A stretch of 64,000 nucleotides of DNA from Albidovulum sp. bin36 (GCA_002238565.1 MPMP01000007.1:1-64000); one strand, 5' to 3'; counted from the stretch's first letter, positions 37,613 to 46,757 are shown. The notes: a model not told the origin generated them from the sequence alone. Program-made: numbers and translations.

Positions 37613-38727
37613 TGGAAGTTGCGGCAGCGAGTCTCCCGAGCGAGATCGCGGAGCCGGATCTCCGGGAGGCGGCGGCTCGCACGCTTGACGCGATGCCCGG
37701 CGCGGAGGCCGTGTTGCTCTTCGGGTCGCGGGCTCGTGGCGGCGCCCGACCGGATAGCGACTGGGACGTCGCCGTCGTTACGCGGGGCGAAGACGTCCGC
37801 CTAGTACAATGCGGGCGGACGCCGATCGAGGAGCTGCATCCGAGCGTCAAAGCCATCTTCCTTAGCGCGGACCTGCTCAGAGACAAGCGGAACAGCTCCG
37901 GGCACATCGCCCGCGAGGTTCTGCGGGACGGGCGCTTGCTCGCCGGGCGCATGCCCCGCGTCGGAAGGATCAGGAAAAACGCCCCCATGGAGAAGATTGA
38001 GTTCATCAACAAGTCGGACATCGTCGAGGGAGCCATCTACAGGGCCGGCCGATCCTTCGTCGACATCCTGTCAGCACCGCCAATCCTGGCCATGGGGGCC
38101 GATGCCCCAGGCTTCGTGCAGTGCACAGCCGACGCCGCCAAGCACCTCGCCAAGCTGATGATGTTCCGTCGCGACGTGATGCCGCCCCACTGGCACGATT
38201 TGAACAAGCTAGCGGGCTGGCTTGAGAGCGCCGGGCAGGACGGGTGCTGGAACAAGGCGGCGGCCGCGATACGCGCAATGAACGGCGATACGCGCAGGCA
38301 CCACATGGCCGAATACACCGGCGTTACGGCCGACGATGTCTCCCATGCCATCGCGCGACTGCAGCGCGTCGGCCAGGCCTATGTCGACGAGTGCGCCGAG
38401 GCCGGAATGGATCCCCGGCTCCGGGCTGCCGTCATTGAACAACTCGCCACTCTCCGGGAGCGGAGCTACAAAGTCGCCCGCGCGCTAGACGCCGCGAAGC
38501 CGGCCACGCTGGAAAGCGAGGCGGTCCTGGCCAAGCGGCTCGCCGCTAAATACGGAAATGAGAGCCTCGCACGCGAGAAAGCCGCCGAGGCATGGAAGGC
38601 GGGAATGGCCATGCGGGCATCCCTCCCCGGTCTGCGAGACCTATTCGAGCGGCTTGCACGAACTGAAATTCCGCAGCGGCCCGCGCCGCGCGCGAAGCAC
38701 TCCTCCTCCTCAGATTCGTCGCCATGA
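37603..38727 (+). CDS. Nucleotidyltransferase-HEPN fusion protein, copy 1
   Basis: 374 residues. Residues about 15-120 form a minimal nucleotidyltransferase (MNT): VLLFGSRARGGARPDSDWDVAVV with Gly41-Ser42 and the metal Asp pair 53/55, ending REVLRDGRLLAG. Residues about 135-262 look like a PF05168-type HEPN domain (AKHLAKLMMFRRDVMPPHWHDLNKLAG, then AMNGDTRRHHMAEYTGVTADDVSHAI). A charged Ala/Lys-rich tail follows, ending in SSSSDSSP. In two-gene HepT-MntA systems the MNT AMPylates and silences the HEPN RNase; here both are in one chain. The HEPN part lacks an unambiguous Rx4-6H RNase motif. The weak ribosome site (GAGAAG) and the inverted repeat suggest translational control. Confidence 0.75.
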   Translation: MDQMEVAAASLPSEIAEPDLREAAARTLDAMPGAEAVLLFGSRARGGARPDSDWDVAVVTRGEDVRLVQCGRTPIEELHPSVKAIFLSADLLRDKRNSSGHIAREVLRDGRLLAGRMPRVGRIRKNAPMEKIEFINKSDIVEGAIYRAGRSFVDILSAPPILAMGADAPGFVQCTADAAKHLAKLMMFRRDVMPPHWHDLNKLAGWLESAGQDGCWNKAAAAIRAMNGDTRRHHMAEYTGVTADDVSHAIARLQRVGQAYVDECAEAGMDPRLRAAVIEQLATLRERSYKVARALDAAKPATLESEAVLAKRLAAKYGNESLAREKAAEAWKAGMAMRASLPGLRDLFERLARTEIPQRPAPRAKHSSSSDSSP

Positions 38728-39169
38728 ACCCGCCGATGCGCGGCGGGCGTATGCGGCGCGGAATCCTGGCGTTCGCCCGGCTTTGTCGATGCCGGTAGGA
38801 TCCGCTCCGCCTCCAGAACCAACCGCACCGAAGCAACGGTTCTGCACGTGGCGACGAAGTGCGGCGGCGTGATGCCGCGCCCGGTTCGCGCAGCAATGTC
38901 GGCGACCGCATCCAGCAGCGCTGGGATTGCGCCAAGCTGAGAGCGTGCAAGCTGTTTTATGCAGCGTTGTTCAAGTTAACTGATAGGCGGCGGCTTCGGA
39001 GGCGTAGGATTTTACGCTCCTGATTTCAAGCCTGCATGATGCCTGCCTCATGCCTCGCGTCGGTATGCGCTTCGCTTGCCGCCGTCTTGGACAACTAAGC
39101 CCGCCAATAGCAGGATTTGCGTTGTTCGCTTTCCTTGCTGGCGGTCGACTTCGCGGCGCAAGCCATCGT
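38728..39169. other. Spacer between the two MNT-HEPN copies
   Basis: It begins with a hairpin just after the stop (cccgccg / cggcggg around 38730), also present in altered form after copy 2. The middle (38750-38990) has minus-strand coding character (VADIAARTGRGITPPHFVAT followed by a CRTVASVRLV segment) of unknown family. The end (from about 39090) is homologous to the leader of copy 1, so the duplication unit is about 1.7 kb. Confidence 0.4.
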
Positions 39170-39303
39170 TTTGATCCATGGCCCTTCATTGCGGAGGCCG
39201 ATAAGGAAGGGAAGAAAGGTTTCGCGAATGCGACATGGTACGCCTTTGAAACAGCGGGCAATTTTAGATATAGTGAAATTGGAAGAAGACGCAATGGATC
39301 AAA
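39170..39303 (+). promoter_or_regulatory. Inverted repeat covering the start codon of MNT-HEPN copy 2
   Basis: tttgatccat at 39170-39179 and atggatcaaa at 39294-39303 (the first bases of the gene) are exact reverse complements, at nearly the same distance as in copy 1. The two arms are conserved although the leader between them has several substitutions and small length changes. Confidence 0.6.
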
Positions 39304-40418
39304 TGGAGGCTGCAGCAGCGAGTCTCCTGGGCGAAATCGCGGAGCCGGATCTCCGGGAAGCCGCTGCGCGTACCCTCGACATCATGCCTGAGGCGGAGGC
39401 CGTCCTGCTCTTCGGGTCGCGGGCTCGCAGCGCCGCCCGGCCGGGCAGCGACTGGGATGTCGCCGTCGTTACGCGAGGCCAAAACATCGGCCTCGGGCAA
39501 TGTGGGCGAACGCCGATCGAGTCGCTGCACCCTAGCGTCAACGCCATCTTCCTCGGCGCGGACTTGCTGCGCGACAAACGGAACAGCCCAGGACACATCG
39601 CCCGCGAGGTTCTGCGGGACGGGCGGCTGCTCGCGGGGCGCATGCCCCGCGTCGGAAGAATAAAGAGAAATCCCTCCATGGAGATCGATGAATTCATCCG
39701 CAAGTCAACCGCCGCCAGAGGAAACATCTACAGGGCGGGCCAAGCCTTCGTAGACGCCCTGTCCGCAGCGCCGATTCCGGCCATGGAGGAAGACGTTCAA
39801 AGTTTCGTTTGTCGTTCCGCCGACGCCGCCGAGCACCTCGCCAAGCTGATGATGTTCCGGCGCGGCGTGACGCCGCCCCACTGGCACGACTTGAACAAGC
39901 TGGCGGGTTGCCTCGAGAGTGCCGACCCGGACGGTCGCTGGAAGAAGGCAGCGGCCGCGGTCCGCGCAATGAACGGCGATACGCGCAGGCACCGCATGGC
40001 AGAAAACACCGGCGTTACGGCCGACGACGTCTCCCATGCCATCGCGCGACTGCAGCGCGTCGGCCAGGCCTATGTCGACGAGTGCGCCGAGGCCGGGATG
40101 GATCCCCGGCTCCGAGCTGCCGTCATTGACCAACTCGCCACTCTCCGGGAGCGGAGCGGCAAAATCGCCCGCGCGCTAGACGTCGCGAAGCCGGCCCCGC
40201 TGGAAAGCGAGGCGGTCATGGCCAAGCGGCTCGCCGCTCAATACGGAAATGAGAGCCTCGCACGCGAGAAGGCCGCCGAGGCATGGAAGGCGGGAACGGC
40301 TATGCGGGAGTACCTTCCCGACATTCGCGGCATCTTCGACCGGCTATCCCTGGCCGAGCCACCTCGGCGGCCGGCACCGCGCGCCAAGCCTTCTTCTTCC
40401 TCCGATTTCTCGCCGTGA
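39294..40418 (+). CDS. Nucleotidyltransferase-HEPN fusion protein, copy 2
   Basis: 374 residues, the same length as copy 1 and about four residues in five identical by eye. Gly41-Ser42 and Asp53/55 of the MNT motif are kept, as are the HWHDLNKLAG helix, the RRHRMAE segment and the Ser-rich tail (PSSSSDFSP). The frame is open upstream to 39117 but homology to copy 1 and GGAAGAAG before ATG 39294 fix the start. Differences are spread over the whole length, with no frameshift, so both copies appear to be maintained. Both genes point the same way and may be read from one transcript or from repeated promoters. Confidence 0.75.
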   Translation: MDQMEAAAASLLGEIAEPDLREAAARTLDIMPEAEAVLLFGSRARSAARPGSDWDVAVVTRGQNIGLGQCGRTPIESLHPSVNAIFLGADLLRDKRNSPGHIAREVLRDGRLLAGRMPRVGRIKRNPSMEIDEFIRKSTAARGNIYRAGQAFVDALSAAPIPAMEEDVQSFVCRSADAAEHLAKLMMFRRGVTPPHWHDLNKLAGCLESADPDGRWKKAAAAVRAMNGDTRRHRMAENTGVTADDVSHAIARLQRVGQAYVDECAEAGMDPRLRAAVIDQLATLRERSGKIARALDVAKPAPLESEAVMAKRLAAQYGNESLAREKAAEAWKAGTAMREYLPDIRGIFDRLSLAEPPRRPAPRAKPSSSSDFSP

Positions 40419-40540
40419 ACCCGCCGCTGCGCGGCGGAAACTCCGTTGGGACAGCAAAAAATGTGCGATATAGCGATTGGTGAGGAAAGCCGGATAGGGC
40501 GAATTATGCATTTCGAAACCGGAACGATCAGCACCCTTCG

Positions 40541-40640
40541 GATCGCGGAGCCGGACCTCCGGGAGGCCGCTGCGCGTACCCATGACGCTGTGCCCGGCGC
40601 GAAGGACGTGCTGCTCTTCTGGTCGCGGGCTCGCGACGGT
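40541..40640 (+). pseudogene. Third, truncated MNT-HEPN copy
   Basis: IAEPDLREAAARTHDAVPGAKDVLLFWSRARDG matches residues about 15-47 of the two intact copies. The active-site Gly41 is replaced by Trp (FWSRA), and the frame is lost right after SRARDG. No start or HEPN part remains. It shows that the array once held at least three units. Confidence 0.7.
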
Positions 40641-40727
40641 AGGGCGCGGACTTGGCATGGGCGATCGCTGGGATTCCGGTACGCCGCCGGTCCCTAATAA
40701 AATCTCGAAAACGGCACGCCCAAATTA

Positions 40728-42215
40728 TCAGCCTTTCCAGAACCACGACGAGACAATCGCGAAAACCGCCATCAATTCAAGCCGTCCGATCAACATGGCG
40801 GCGGCGAGAAGCCACTTGGCGAAATCGCTTAAGCTGGAGAAGTTGCCCGTCGGCCCAATCGGGTCGCCAAGGCCCGGTCCAATATTCGCTAGCGCGGCCG
40901 CCGCTCCCGATATTGAAGCCATCGCATCCAATCCCGTAAACGCAAGCAGCATCGCGACCACCCCTAGCGTCGCGAGGAACATGACGAAGAATGCCATGAC
41001 CGATGAAATGACATCCTCGGGAATCTTATGGCCTTCGTACCGAGGCGTGAATATTCCATGCGGGGAGTGAATGCTGTTTACCTGGGCCTTGATCGATGCG
41101 AATAGCAGCTGGAATCGGAAAATCTTGATCGAGCAGCTTGTGGACCCCGCGCAGCCGCCAACAAGGCCGATCAGGAAGAATACTGTAACCGGAAAGCTTC
41201 CCCAGCTAGCGTAATTGTCGCTTACGTAGCCGGTACCGGTCAGGATCGATATTCCGTTGAACAACGAGCGCCTAAACGCCTCTTCGCCATTCTCGTTGTT
41301 CACGCCGAACTGCCACATCCCGAGCGTTCCAACGATTACTGCGCAGAAAATCAAGAACGACCTGATTTGACTGTCGACCAGTATCGGGCGAGCCGATCCA
41401 TTCAATAGCTGCACGTAGCGAATGAACGGCAAAGCCGACAGCACCATGAATCCGGCGCCTGCGTATTCAGCTCCCGCGCCCAAACTCGAAAAGGAATCGT
41501 CATGGTTCGCGAAGCCGCCGGTCGCAATTGTCGTCATGGCGTGAACCGCGGAGTCGAGCCAGCTTAAGCCGACAATCGAATACGCCAGAAAGCAGGCGAA
41601 TGTCAGCATTAGGTAAATCAAGGAAATCGAACGCGTGATTTCCGCCACTCTAGGCAAGATCGTGCCGAGCGAATCATAGCTGTCCGACCGGAATAGCTGC
41701 ATGCCTCCGACCCGAAGAAGCGGCAAGAATGCCATCGCCACGATTATTATGCCAATTCCCCCGATCCATTGAAGCATGCCGCGCCATAGCAGCAAGCCCG
41801 CGGGCAAGTCGTCTATTCCTGAAATCACGGTGGAGCCGGTCGTGGTCAAGCCGGACATGGCTTCGAAGAAGGCATCGACAAACCTGGCGCCGGTCGCGCC
41901 GAACAAAAAGGGAAGCGCGCCAAAAACGGGCAGGATGCTGAAAACGCCGGTCGTGAGCACAAAGGTCTGCTTGATCGTGAGGCCGTCGCCAACCCCGTTC
42001 ATGCAAGAAAGCACCAGAGCCGAGCCAACGACGATAGTAAGTATCCCGGAAGCGGCGAATGCAGTCCAGTGGCCGTTTGCCAACAATAGATCGACGACTA
42101 GGGGAATAAGCATCGAGAGGCCAAGCCCCACTAGAAGCAAGCCGATGAGAAAGCCAACCGGCCTAAAATCGAACAATTTTTGGTTCCTCTTGCTTTTCGT
42201 TGCCAAAATCAGCAA
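40728..42215 (-). CDS. trkH: TrkH-family potassium uptake protein
   Basis: 495 residues with many membrane helices and the four K+ channel-like pore repeats of the Trk/Ktr family: SGLTTTGSTV, TTIATGGFAN, GISILTGTGYVSDN and AAALANIGPGLGD. It forms the membrane part of a K+ uptake system and needs the cytosolic NAD-binding TrkA, which is not in the window. Length is normal (480-500). Start at ATG 42215; the N-terminus before the first helix is short and basic. Confidence 0.93.
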   Translation of the reverse strand: MLILATKSKRNQKLFDFRPVGFLIGLLLVGLGLSMLIPLVVDLLLANGHWTAFAASGILTIVVGSALVLSCMNGVGDGLTIKQTFVLTTGVFSILPVFGALPFLFGATGARFVDAFFEAMSGLTTTGSTVISGIDDLPAGLLLWRGMLQWIGGIGIIIVAMAFLPLLRVGGMQLFRSDSYDSLGTILPRVAEITRSISLIYLMLTFACFLAYSIVGLSWLDSAVHAMTTIATGGFANHDDSFSSLGAGAEYAGAGFMVLSALPFIRYVQLLNGSARPILVDSQIRSFLIFCAVIVGTLGMWQFGVNNENGEEAFRRSLFNGISILTGTGYVSDNYASWGSFPVTVFFLIGLVGGCAGSTSCSIKIFRFQLLFASIKAQVNSIHSPHGIFTPRYEGHKIPEDVISSVMAFFVMFLATLGVVAMLLAFTGLDAMASISGAAAALANIGPGLGDPIGPTGNFSSLSDFAKWLLAAAMLIGRLELMAVFAIVSSWFWKG

Positions 42216-42251
42216 AAGGCGGAATGGGAATTTTGCGATGTAAGCGCCGAG

Positions 42252-43427
42252 CTAAGCAGTATCGAGCGCATTGTGCAAGTCTCTAGTAAGATCTTGAACG
42301 TCCTCCAGCCCGACCGAAATCCGTACAATGCCGTCCGAAATCCCCAGCTCCTGCCGCAGTTCGGCGGAAAGTCTTTGATGGGTAGTCGTGCTTGGGTGCG
42401 TGCAGAGGCTTTTCGCATCGCCGAGATTGTTTGAAATACCAACAATGCGAAGCGCATTCAAAAAACGGAATGCGGCTTCCTTCCCTTCCCTAAACTCAAT
42501 TGTGAAGACCGTACCTCCCCGAGTTAATTGCGTCCGAGCCAAATTATACTGCGAATGACCGGGTAGGAAGGGGTGGATGACGCGCGTTAATTTCGGATGG
42601 CCTTGGATGGCCGCAGCTAGTTCGAGCGCCGTTTCCGCCTGGGCCTCGCATCGAAGCTCCAAAGTCTCTAGGCCCTTTAGCATTACCCATGCGTTGAAGG
42701 GGCTGATCGCGCCGCCCGTGTGCTTTAGGAACGGCTCAAGCGTCTTGCGAATGAATTCGGCCGTGCCGAGAACAACCCCGCCAAGGCATCGACCCTGCCC
42801 GTCGATATGCTTCGTCGCCGAATAGACGACGACATGCGCTCCCAGGTCCAGGCATCTTTGGAAAACCGGAGTCGCGAGTACATTGTCCACGATGACCAGC
42901 GCCCCGGACTCTCGCGCCAATTCGCACACCGCGCCAATGTCGATCACCTCAAGCATGGGATTGGAAATCGATTCAAGGAAAACCGCCTTGGTGTCACCTC
43001 TGATCGCCTCGCGCCACTGCGAAATCTCGGTTCCGTCGACGAAGGTAACTTCGATTCCGTATCGAGGAAGAATATTTTCCAGAATGAACAAGCACGACCC
43101 GAACAATGCCTTCGACGACACTACATGGTCTCCGGAGCGAAGCACCGATGCCAGCGACGCGTAGACCGCCGCCATTCCGGAGGCCGTTGCGAATGCGTCT
43201 TCCGCGCCTTCGAGCGAAGCCATGCGCTCCTCGAACATTCTGACGGTCGGATTGCCGTAGCGCGCGTAAATGAACTCGTCGGGGCCGGATTCGATGAATC
43301 GAGCTTCCGCCTGCTCCGCGGATTCGTAGACAAACCCCTGCGTTAGGAATATCGCTTCCGCGTTTTCGCCGAACTGGCTTCTCTTGATTCCGGCATGAAC
43401 GCTTCGGGTCCTGATGCGATTCTGCAT
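42252..43427 (-). CDS. metZ: O-succinylhomoserine sulfhydrylase / trans-sulfuration PLP enzyme
   Basis: 391 residues, Cys/Met metabolism PLP family. ARYGNPTVRMFEERMASLEGAE, ATASGMAAVYASLASVLRSGDHVV, VDNVLATPVFQRCLDLGAHVVVYSATKHIDGQGR (PLP Lys in SATKH) and the SLCTHPSTTTHQ C-terminal block are all present. VLATPVFQ and HIDGQGRCLGG are typical of MetZ, which makes homocysteine from O-succinylhomoserine and sulfide. I looked for an SAM-II riboswitch in the 5' region, where alphaproteobacteria often have one, and found none. Confidence 0.92.
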   Translation of the reverse strand: MQNRIRTRSVHAGIKRSQFGENAEAIFLTQGFVYESAEQAEARFIESGPDEFIYARYGNPTVRMFEERMASLEGAEDAFATASGMAAVYASLASVLRSGDHVVSSKALFGSCLFILENILPRYGIEVTFVDGTEISQWREAIRGDTKAVFLESISNPMLEVIDIGAVCELARESGALVIVDNVLATPVFQRCLDLGAHVVVYSATKHIDGQGRCLGGVVLGTAEFIRKTLEPFLKHTGGAISPFNAWVMLKGLETLELRCEAQAETALELAAAIQGHPKLTRVIHPFLPGHSQYNLARTQLTRGGTVFTIEFREGKEAAFRFLNALRIVGISNNLGDAKSLCTHPSTTTHQRLSAELRQELGISDGIVRISVGLEDVQDLTRDLHNALDTA

Positions 43428-43906
43428 TTCTAACGAGTCCTATTGCCGGATGCGCCAACCCGATGCGATTCAAACATCTCGACCAAGCGAAAAATTGCCG
43501 TCATTGCCCGGAATGGCGAGTTGCGGATTGCTTGCGGCCATACTGCTACTGCCAAAGCGCCGTCCTCCGCAACCTATCAGGCGGATAAACCTAAAAATTT
43601 CTCGCAACGGCGCAAGCCGCAACCAAGGACAAGGAGCGAATTTACCTTCTTGCCCCACGCCCCGCAAAACTGGAAAAAATGGATGCCGTTGGCCAATCTG
43701 AAGGTGTCCGGAAGTGGAAGCGATGCGCATCCTCCGGGATGCTCTGCGAGGCGAATGGGACAATACGCCGCTACTGACGCTGAAAGCCGACCCAGAAGAG
43801 GCTACTCGGCGTCAATCCGCTAGCTCTGTGGTTCCGCAGCCTTGCAAATTCGGCAAGCCAAGCGCCGATGCAGTTCCGTCGCGAATCGCCGGGGCTTTTG
43901 CGAAAG
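43428..43906. other. Intergenic region upstream of metZ
   Basis: About 480 bp. It must hold the metZ promoter (minus strand) and the 3' end of the next minus-strand operon. No gene, riboswitch or terminator was recognised. Confidence 0.4.
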
Positions 43907-44575
43907 CTAATTCCGTTCCTCCGCCGCATGCTTGAGACCGGAGGCCGGCGCGGGAATATCGACCAGTCCCTTGGCGTGCGCCAAAGCGCTGCGTACGAAT
44001 GCGATTTGAGCTGTTTCTTCCAGCAGTTCAACGACATACTGGGCATCGACAAGTGTCTTGCCCAGGCCGATCGTGCCGTGGCTCGCAAGGGTTGCCGCCC
44101 TAACCGAACGATCCTCTATCGCCGGAACTATATCCTCGCTTCGCTGCGGACCGCCGTTGGGTCCTAGCGGAACGAGCGGAACTCGTCCGACTTTCTCAAT
44201 CGACTGAACCGTAATGCACGGAATCTCCAGACCGGCGGAAGCCCATCCCGTCGCCCAAGGAGAATGCACATGGACAATTGCGCCGACATCCGGTCTCGCC
44301 CTGTATATTCCGGCATGAAAGTCCAAGTCCTTCGAGGGCTTGCCGCTTCCGGCCAGAATTTCGCCGTTCAAGTCCGCTATCATGAGGTTGTCGACAGTGC
44401 ATTCGTTGAAACCGATTCCGCTCGGCTTGATTGCAATCGCGTCACGGCAAGCCAGGCGAACCGAAAGATTGCCGCCGGCATTCGTTTGAAGCCGCAAATC
44501 GAAACTACGCTTCGCCGTGCCTATCAGAGCCAATTTCCTGGCAAGGACATCGTTCTCGTCCAGTTTGGGCAACAT
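43907..44575 (-). CDS. Class II aldolase/adducin family protein
   Basis: 222 residues. GGNLSVRL near residue 34 (phosphate-binding loop), the catalytic acid expected after SKDLDFHAGIYR, the zinc pair HVHSPWATGW and a third His in ASHGTIGLG. These enzymes cleave or decarboxylate ketose- or ketoacid-phosphates, as in fuculose-1-phosphate aldolase and OtnC. GGAAAGGA precedes ATG 44575; a TTG five codons upstream is less likely. It lies 15 bp after the UPF0261 gene in one operon. Substrate unknown. Confidence 0.85.
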   Translation of the reverse strand: MLPKLDENDVLARKLALIGTAKRSFDLRLQTNAGGNLSVRLACRDAIAIKPSGIGFNECTVDNLMIADLNGEILAGSGKPSKDLDFHAGIYRARPDVGAIVHVHSPWATGWASAGLEIPCITVQSIEKVGRVPLVPLGPNGGPQRSEDIVPAIEDRSVRAATLASHGTIGLGKTLVDAQYVVELLEETAQIAFVRSALAHAKGLVDIPAPASGLKHAAEERN

Positions 44576-44590
44576 TGAATTCCTTTCCAA

Positions 44591-45748
44591 TTACTTTTCC
44601 GCTTCTTTCGGCATCATTCGCAGCAACGCGTCCGCCGCGACGAAAGCAGTTTCGCGGTCGTTTATATGGCTGTCCAGTTCAATGACAGCCGCGGCGCTAT
44701 TCAGAGACGAGCGAAGCTCTTCGGCAAAAGCATTGCGCCCGGACCGATTTTCGATCGCGCCGCCATCGCGATCTTCCGTCGAGAAGCCGCCCATGGGCAA
44801 TACGATCGCGCATTCGCCTTCGGAACCGTTTAGGGAGCAGGCGATTATCCTTGCCGCATCGGCCATTTCGTCATCCTTCAATGCGACGTGCGTAAAGGCC
44901 GGGCTGTGCCGGTAGTGCGGACGACCGAGGTCGTCGCCTCCCAAAGCTTCGATTGCGCCTTTCGTAAAGAAATTGATTCCTCCCGGCAGCAATACGCGAG
45001 GCGACCCCGCATGTCCCGCGAGCCTGTCGGAAAGTAGGCTGCTTCCGGTCTCGTAGAGCAGCCTAGTAACCTCGTGGGTCGCGCAATCCATCATCCCGGA
45101 AAAAAGGCCGCGCCGCGCCCATTTGGAAAATGCTGCCCCGCCGTATCCGTTGGCATGAAAGGTGGCGGTTTCGTGCCCAGCGCTTTCGAGCCTTTCCACT
45201 ACGGAATCCACGATCGGCGCAACCACGCCAAGGGCGGTAATCCCGATCGCCGACCGATCGCGAATTTCGTCGCGCTCGACGTCCTTTGCCAATGCGCTGG
45301 CCATCGCCGCGGCGCTGGACAGGGAATTCCTAATGGCCGGGCCCGTGCCCACAAGGTCCGCAATCGTCGGCACCAGCACGATTCCATTCAGAGCGGCGAA
45401 TTCCCTTAGGTCTGAAGCCAGCGTCGTTACCAATAGCTTGGGCGTCTCCAGCGGAAGAGTCATCATGGCCGTTGCGGCGACCTGAGCGCCGGTGCCGCCG
45501 CCCATGCCGACAAATACCTTCGCATCCCGCGCGGCGGCGCGGCCGACCGCCAGGGACGCCTTCTCGGAAGCTTCCCGCATGGCATTGACTTTTTCCTCGC
45601 CGGAAAGGAGCTTGCCGCCCGACTCCAGGCTCGTATCCAGCACCTCGCAAGCGAGTCCGAACCGACGAAGCCTATTCACTAGGAATTCGGTCTCCCGCCG
45701 CTTGGTATCAAGCGTGGCCAGCACGACGGCCAGCGGAGATTCGCTCAA
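44591..45748 (-). CDS. Tm-1-like (UPF0261) ATP-binding protein
   Basis: 385 residues. VVLATLDTKRRETEFLVNRLR at the start, FVGMGGGTGAQVAATAMMTLPLETPKLLVTTLASD, then THEVTRLLYE and LLPGGINFFTKGA mark the UPF0261 family. In plants the related domain is the N-terminal part of Tm-1, which binds ATP and inhibits tobamovirus replication. Bacterial members are uncharacterised, commonly in carbohydrate-type operons. Here it is followed by a class II aldolase and is divergent from an AttM-like lactonase, with 163 bp between the start codons. Confidence 0.88.
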   Translation of the reverse strand: MSESPLAVVLATLDTKRRETEFLVNRLRRFGLACEVLDTSLESGGKLLSGEEKVNAMREASEKASLAVGRAAARDAKVFVGMGGGTGAQVAATAMMTLPLETPKLLVTTLASDLREFAALNGIVLVPTIADLVGTGPAIRNSLSSAAAMASALAKDVERDEIRDRSAIGITALGVVAPIVDSVVERLESAGHETATFHANGYGGAAFSKWARRGLFSGMMDCATHEVTRLLYETGSSLLSDRLAGHAGSPRVLLPGGINFFTKGAIEALGGDDLGRPHYRHSPAFTHVALKDDEMADAARIIACSLNGSEGECAIVLPMGGFSTEDRDGGAIENRSGRNAFAEELRSSLNSAAAVIELDSHINDRETAFVAADALLRMMPKEAEK

Positions 45749-45911
45749 TCCTCCCCCTTCCTCGGGTTCCTCCGGTTCAAGCGCGATTTCACATTGAATT
45801 TATACCACACATTCAATTCGATTCCCGGCCCCTCCTCGGCGCTTTGCTATTTTCGCCAGGTCGCACTATTTGGAGTCGGGCGACTAAAAGCAAATTCATT
45901 TCGGAGAGACA

Positions 45912-46751
45912 ATGACAGTATCGGCGACCAAAATCTATCCGATCAACACGGGCTGGCTGGAGGCCGACTTGGGAACATACGTTTTTTGGAAGGGCCCTGC
46001 GGGGAAAAAAATCTGGAATCCCGTATATTGCTTCTATGTCGATACCGGAGAGTACAAGATTTTAATCGACACCGGGCTCTGCGATGAAGCGCGAGCGACC
46101 AAATTCCACCACAAGTGCCAAAAGAGGGGCTGCCTGGAAGTCCATCGTCACTTGCCTGAAAAACTCGGCATAGAGCCGCAGGCGATCGATATTGTAATCT
46201 TTACCCATCTCCACTGGGATCATGTGCAGAATATGAAGGAGTTTCCGCGAGCGAGGTACATTTGCCCGGAAATCGAAATCAAATGGGCGTATAATCCCCT
46301 TCCTCTCTACTATCGAACGTACGAATCGCCGGTTCTCGGCATTCAGCCCGCCTACTACGGCTGCAGCTTCGAACTCGTTCACGGCGAAACCGAAATCGTT
46401 CCCGGCGTTTCCATGTTCGAAACGCCGGGCCATTCGCCCGGCCACATGGCCGTGACAGTGAAAACCGAAGCGGGCGATATCGTAATCGCCGGCGACGCGA
46501 TATTCCAAGGCAGAAACATGGAGCCGAACGAAGATGAAAAATGGCGCTACTGGGTTCCAGCCCGATTCGTCGACTCCATTCAGGGCTGGAAGTCGGTTGA
46601 AGAGATTGACAAGAGATCCGACTACATTCTCGCATGCCACGACGAAGCCGTTGGCGATCACGGCGCCTATCCCTTCGAAGGCATGAAGACGAGGCAGCGG
46701 AGACGGCATATTCCCGGCTATTCGTTCTATTTCGCGGATTTGCCTCGCTAA
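45912..46751 (+). CDS. MBL-fold lactonase, N-acyl-homoserine-lactonase (AttM/AiiA)-like
   Basis: 279 residues, no signal peptide. HLHWDH zinc motif (about residue 100), PGHSPGHM, metal Asp in VIAGDAIFQG and final His in LACHDEAV. The N-terminus (TKIYPINTGWLEADLGTYVF) and an insert rich in aromatic residues around residues 110-150 are like the AHL-lactonase group. Whether it hydrolyses signal lactones or a sugar lactone of the surrounding catabolic cluster is open; the neighbours (aldolases, kinase) favour a sugar lactone. GGAGA precedes the start. Confidence 0.82.
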   Translation: MTVSATKIYPINTGWLEADLGTYVFWKGPAGKKIWNPVYCFYVDTGEYKILIDTGLCDEARATKFHHKCQKRGCLEVHRHLPEKLGIEPQAIDIVIFTHLHWDHVQNMKEFPRARYICPEIEIKWAYNPLPLYYRTYESPVLGIQPAYYGCSFELVHGETEIVPGVSMFETPGHSPGHMAVTVKTEAGDIVIAGDAIFQGRNMEPNEDEKWRYWVPARFVDSIQGWKSVEEIDKRSDYILACHDEAVGDHGAYPFEGMKTRQRRRHIPGYSFYFADLPR

Positions 46752-46757
46752 TTCGCA

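Noticed and set aside
37788-38200. HEPN RNase motif (Rx4-6H) in FRRDVMPPHWHD
   Set aside because: The spacing formally fits, but this segment aligns with the HDL helix of PF05168-type HEPN domains, not with the catalytic helix; I do not claim RNase activity.
43428-43560. Possible SAM-II riboswitch upstream of metZ
   Set aside because: Read on the minus strand, the leader lacks the conserved SAM-II core and pseudoknot sequence.
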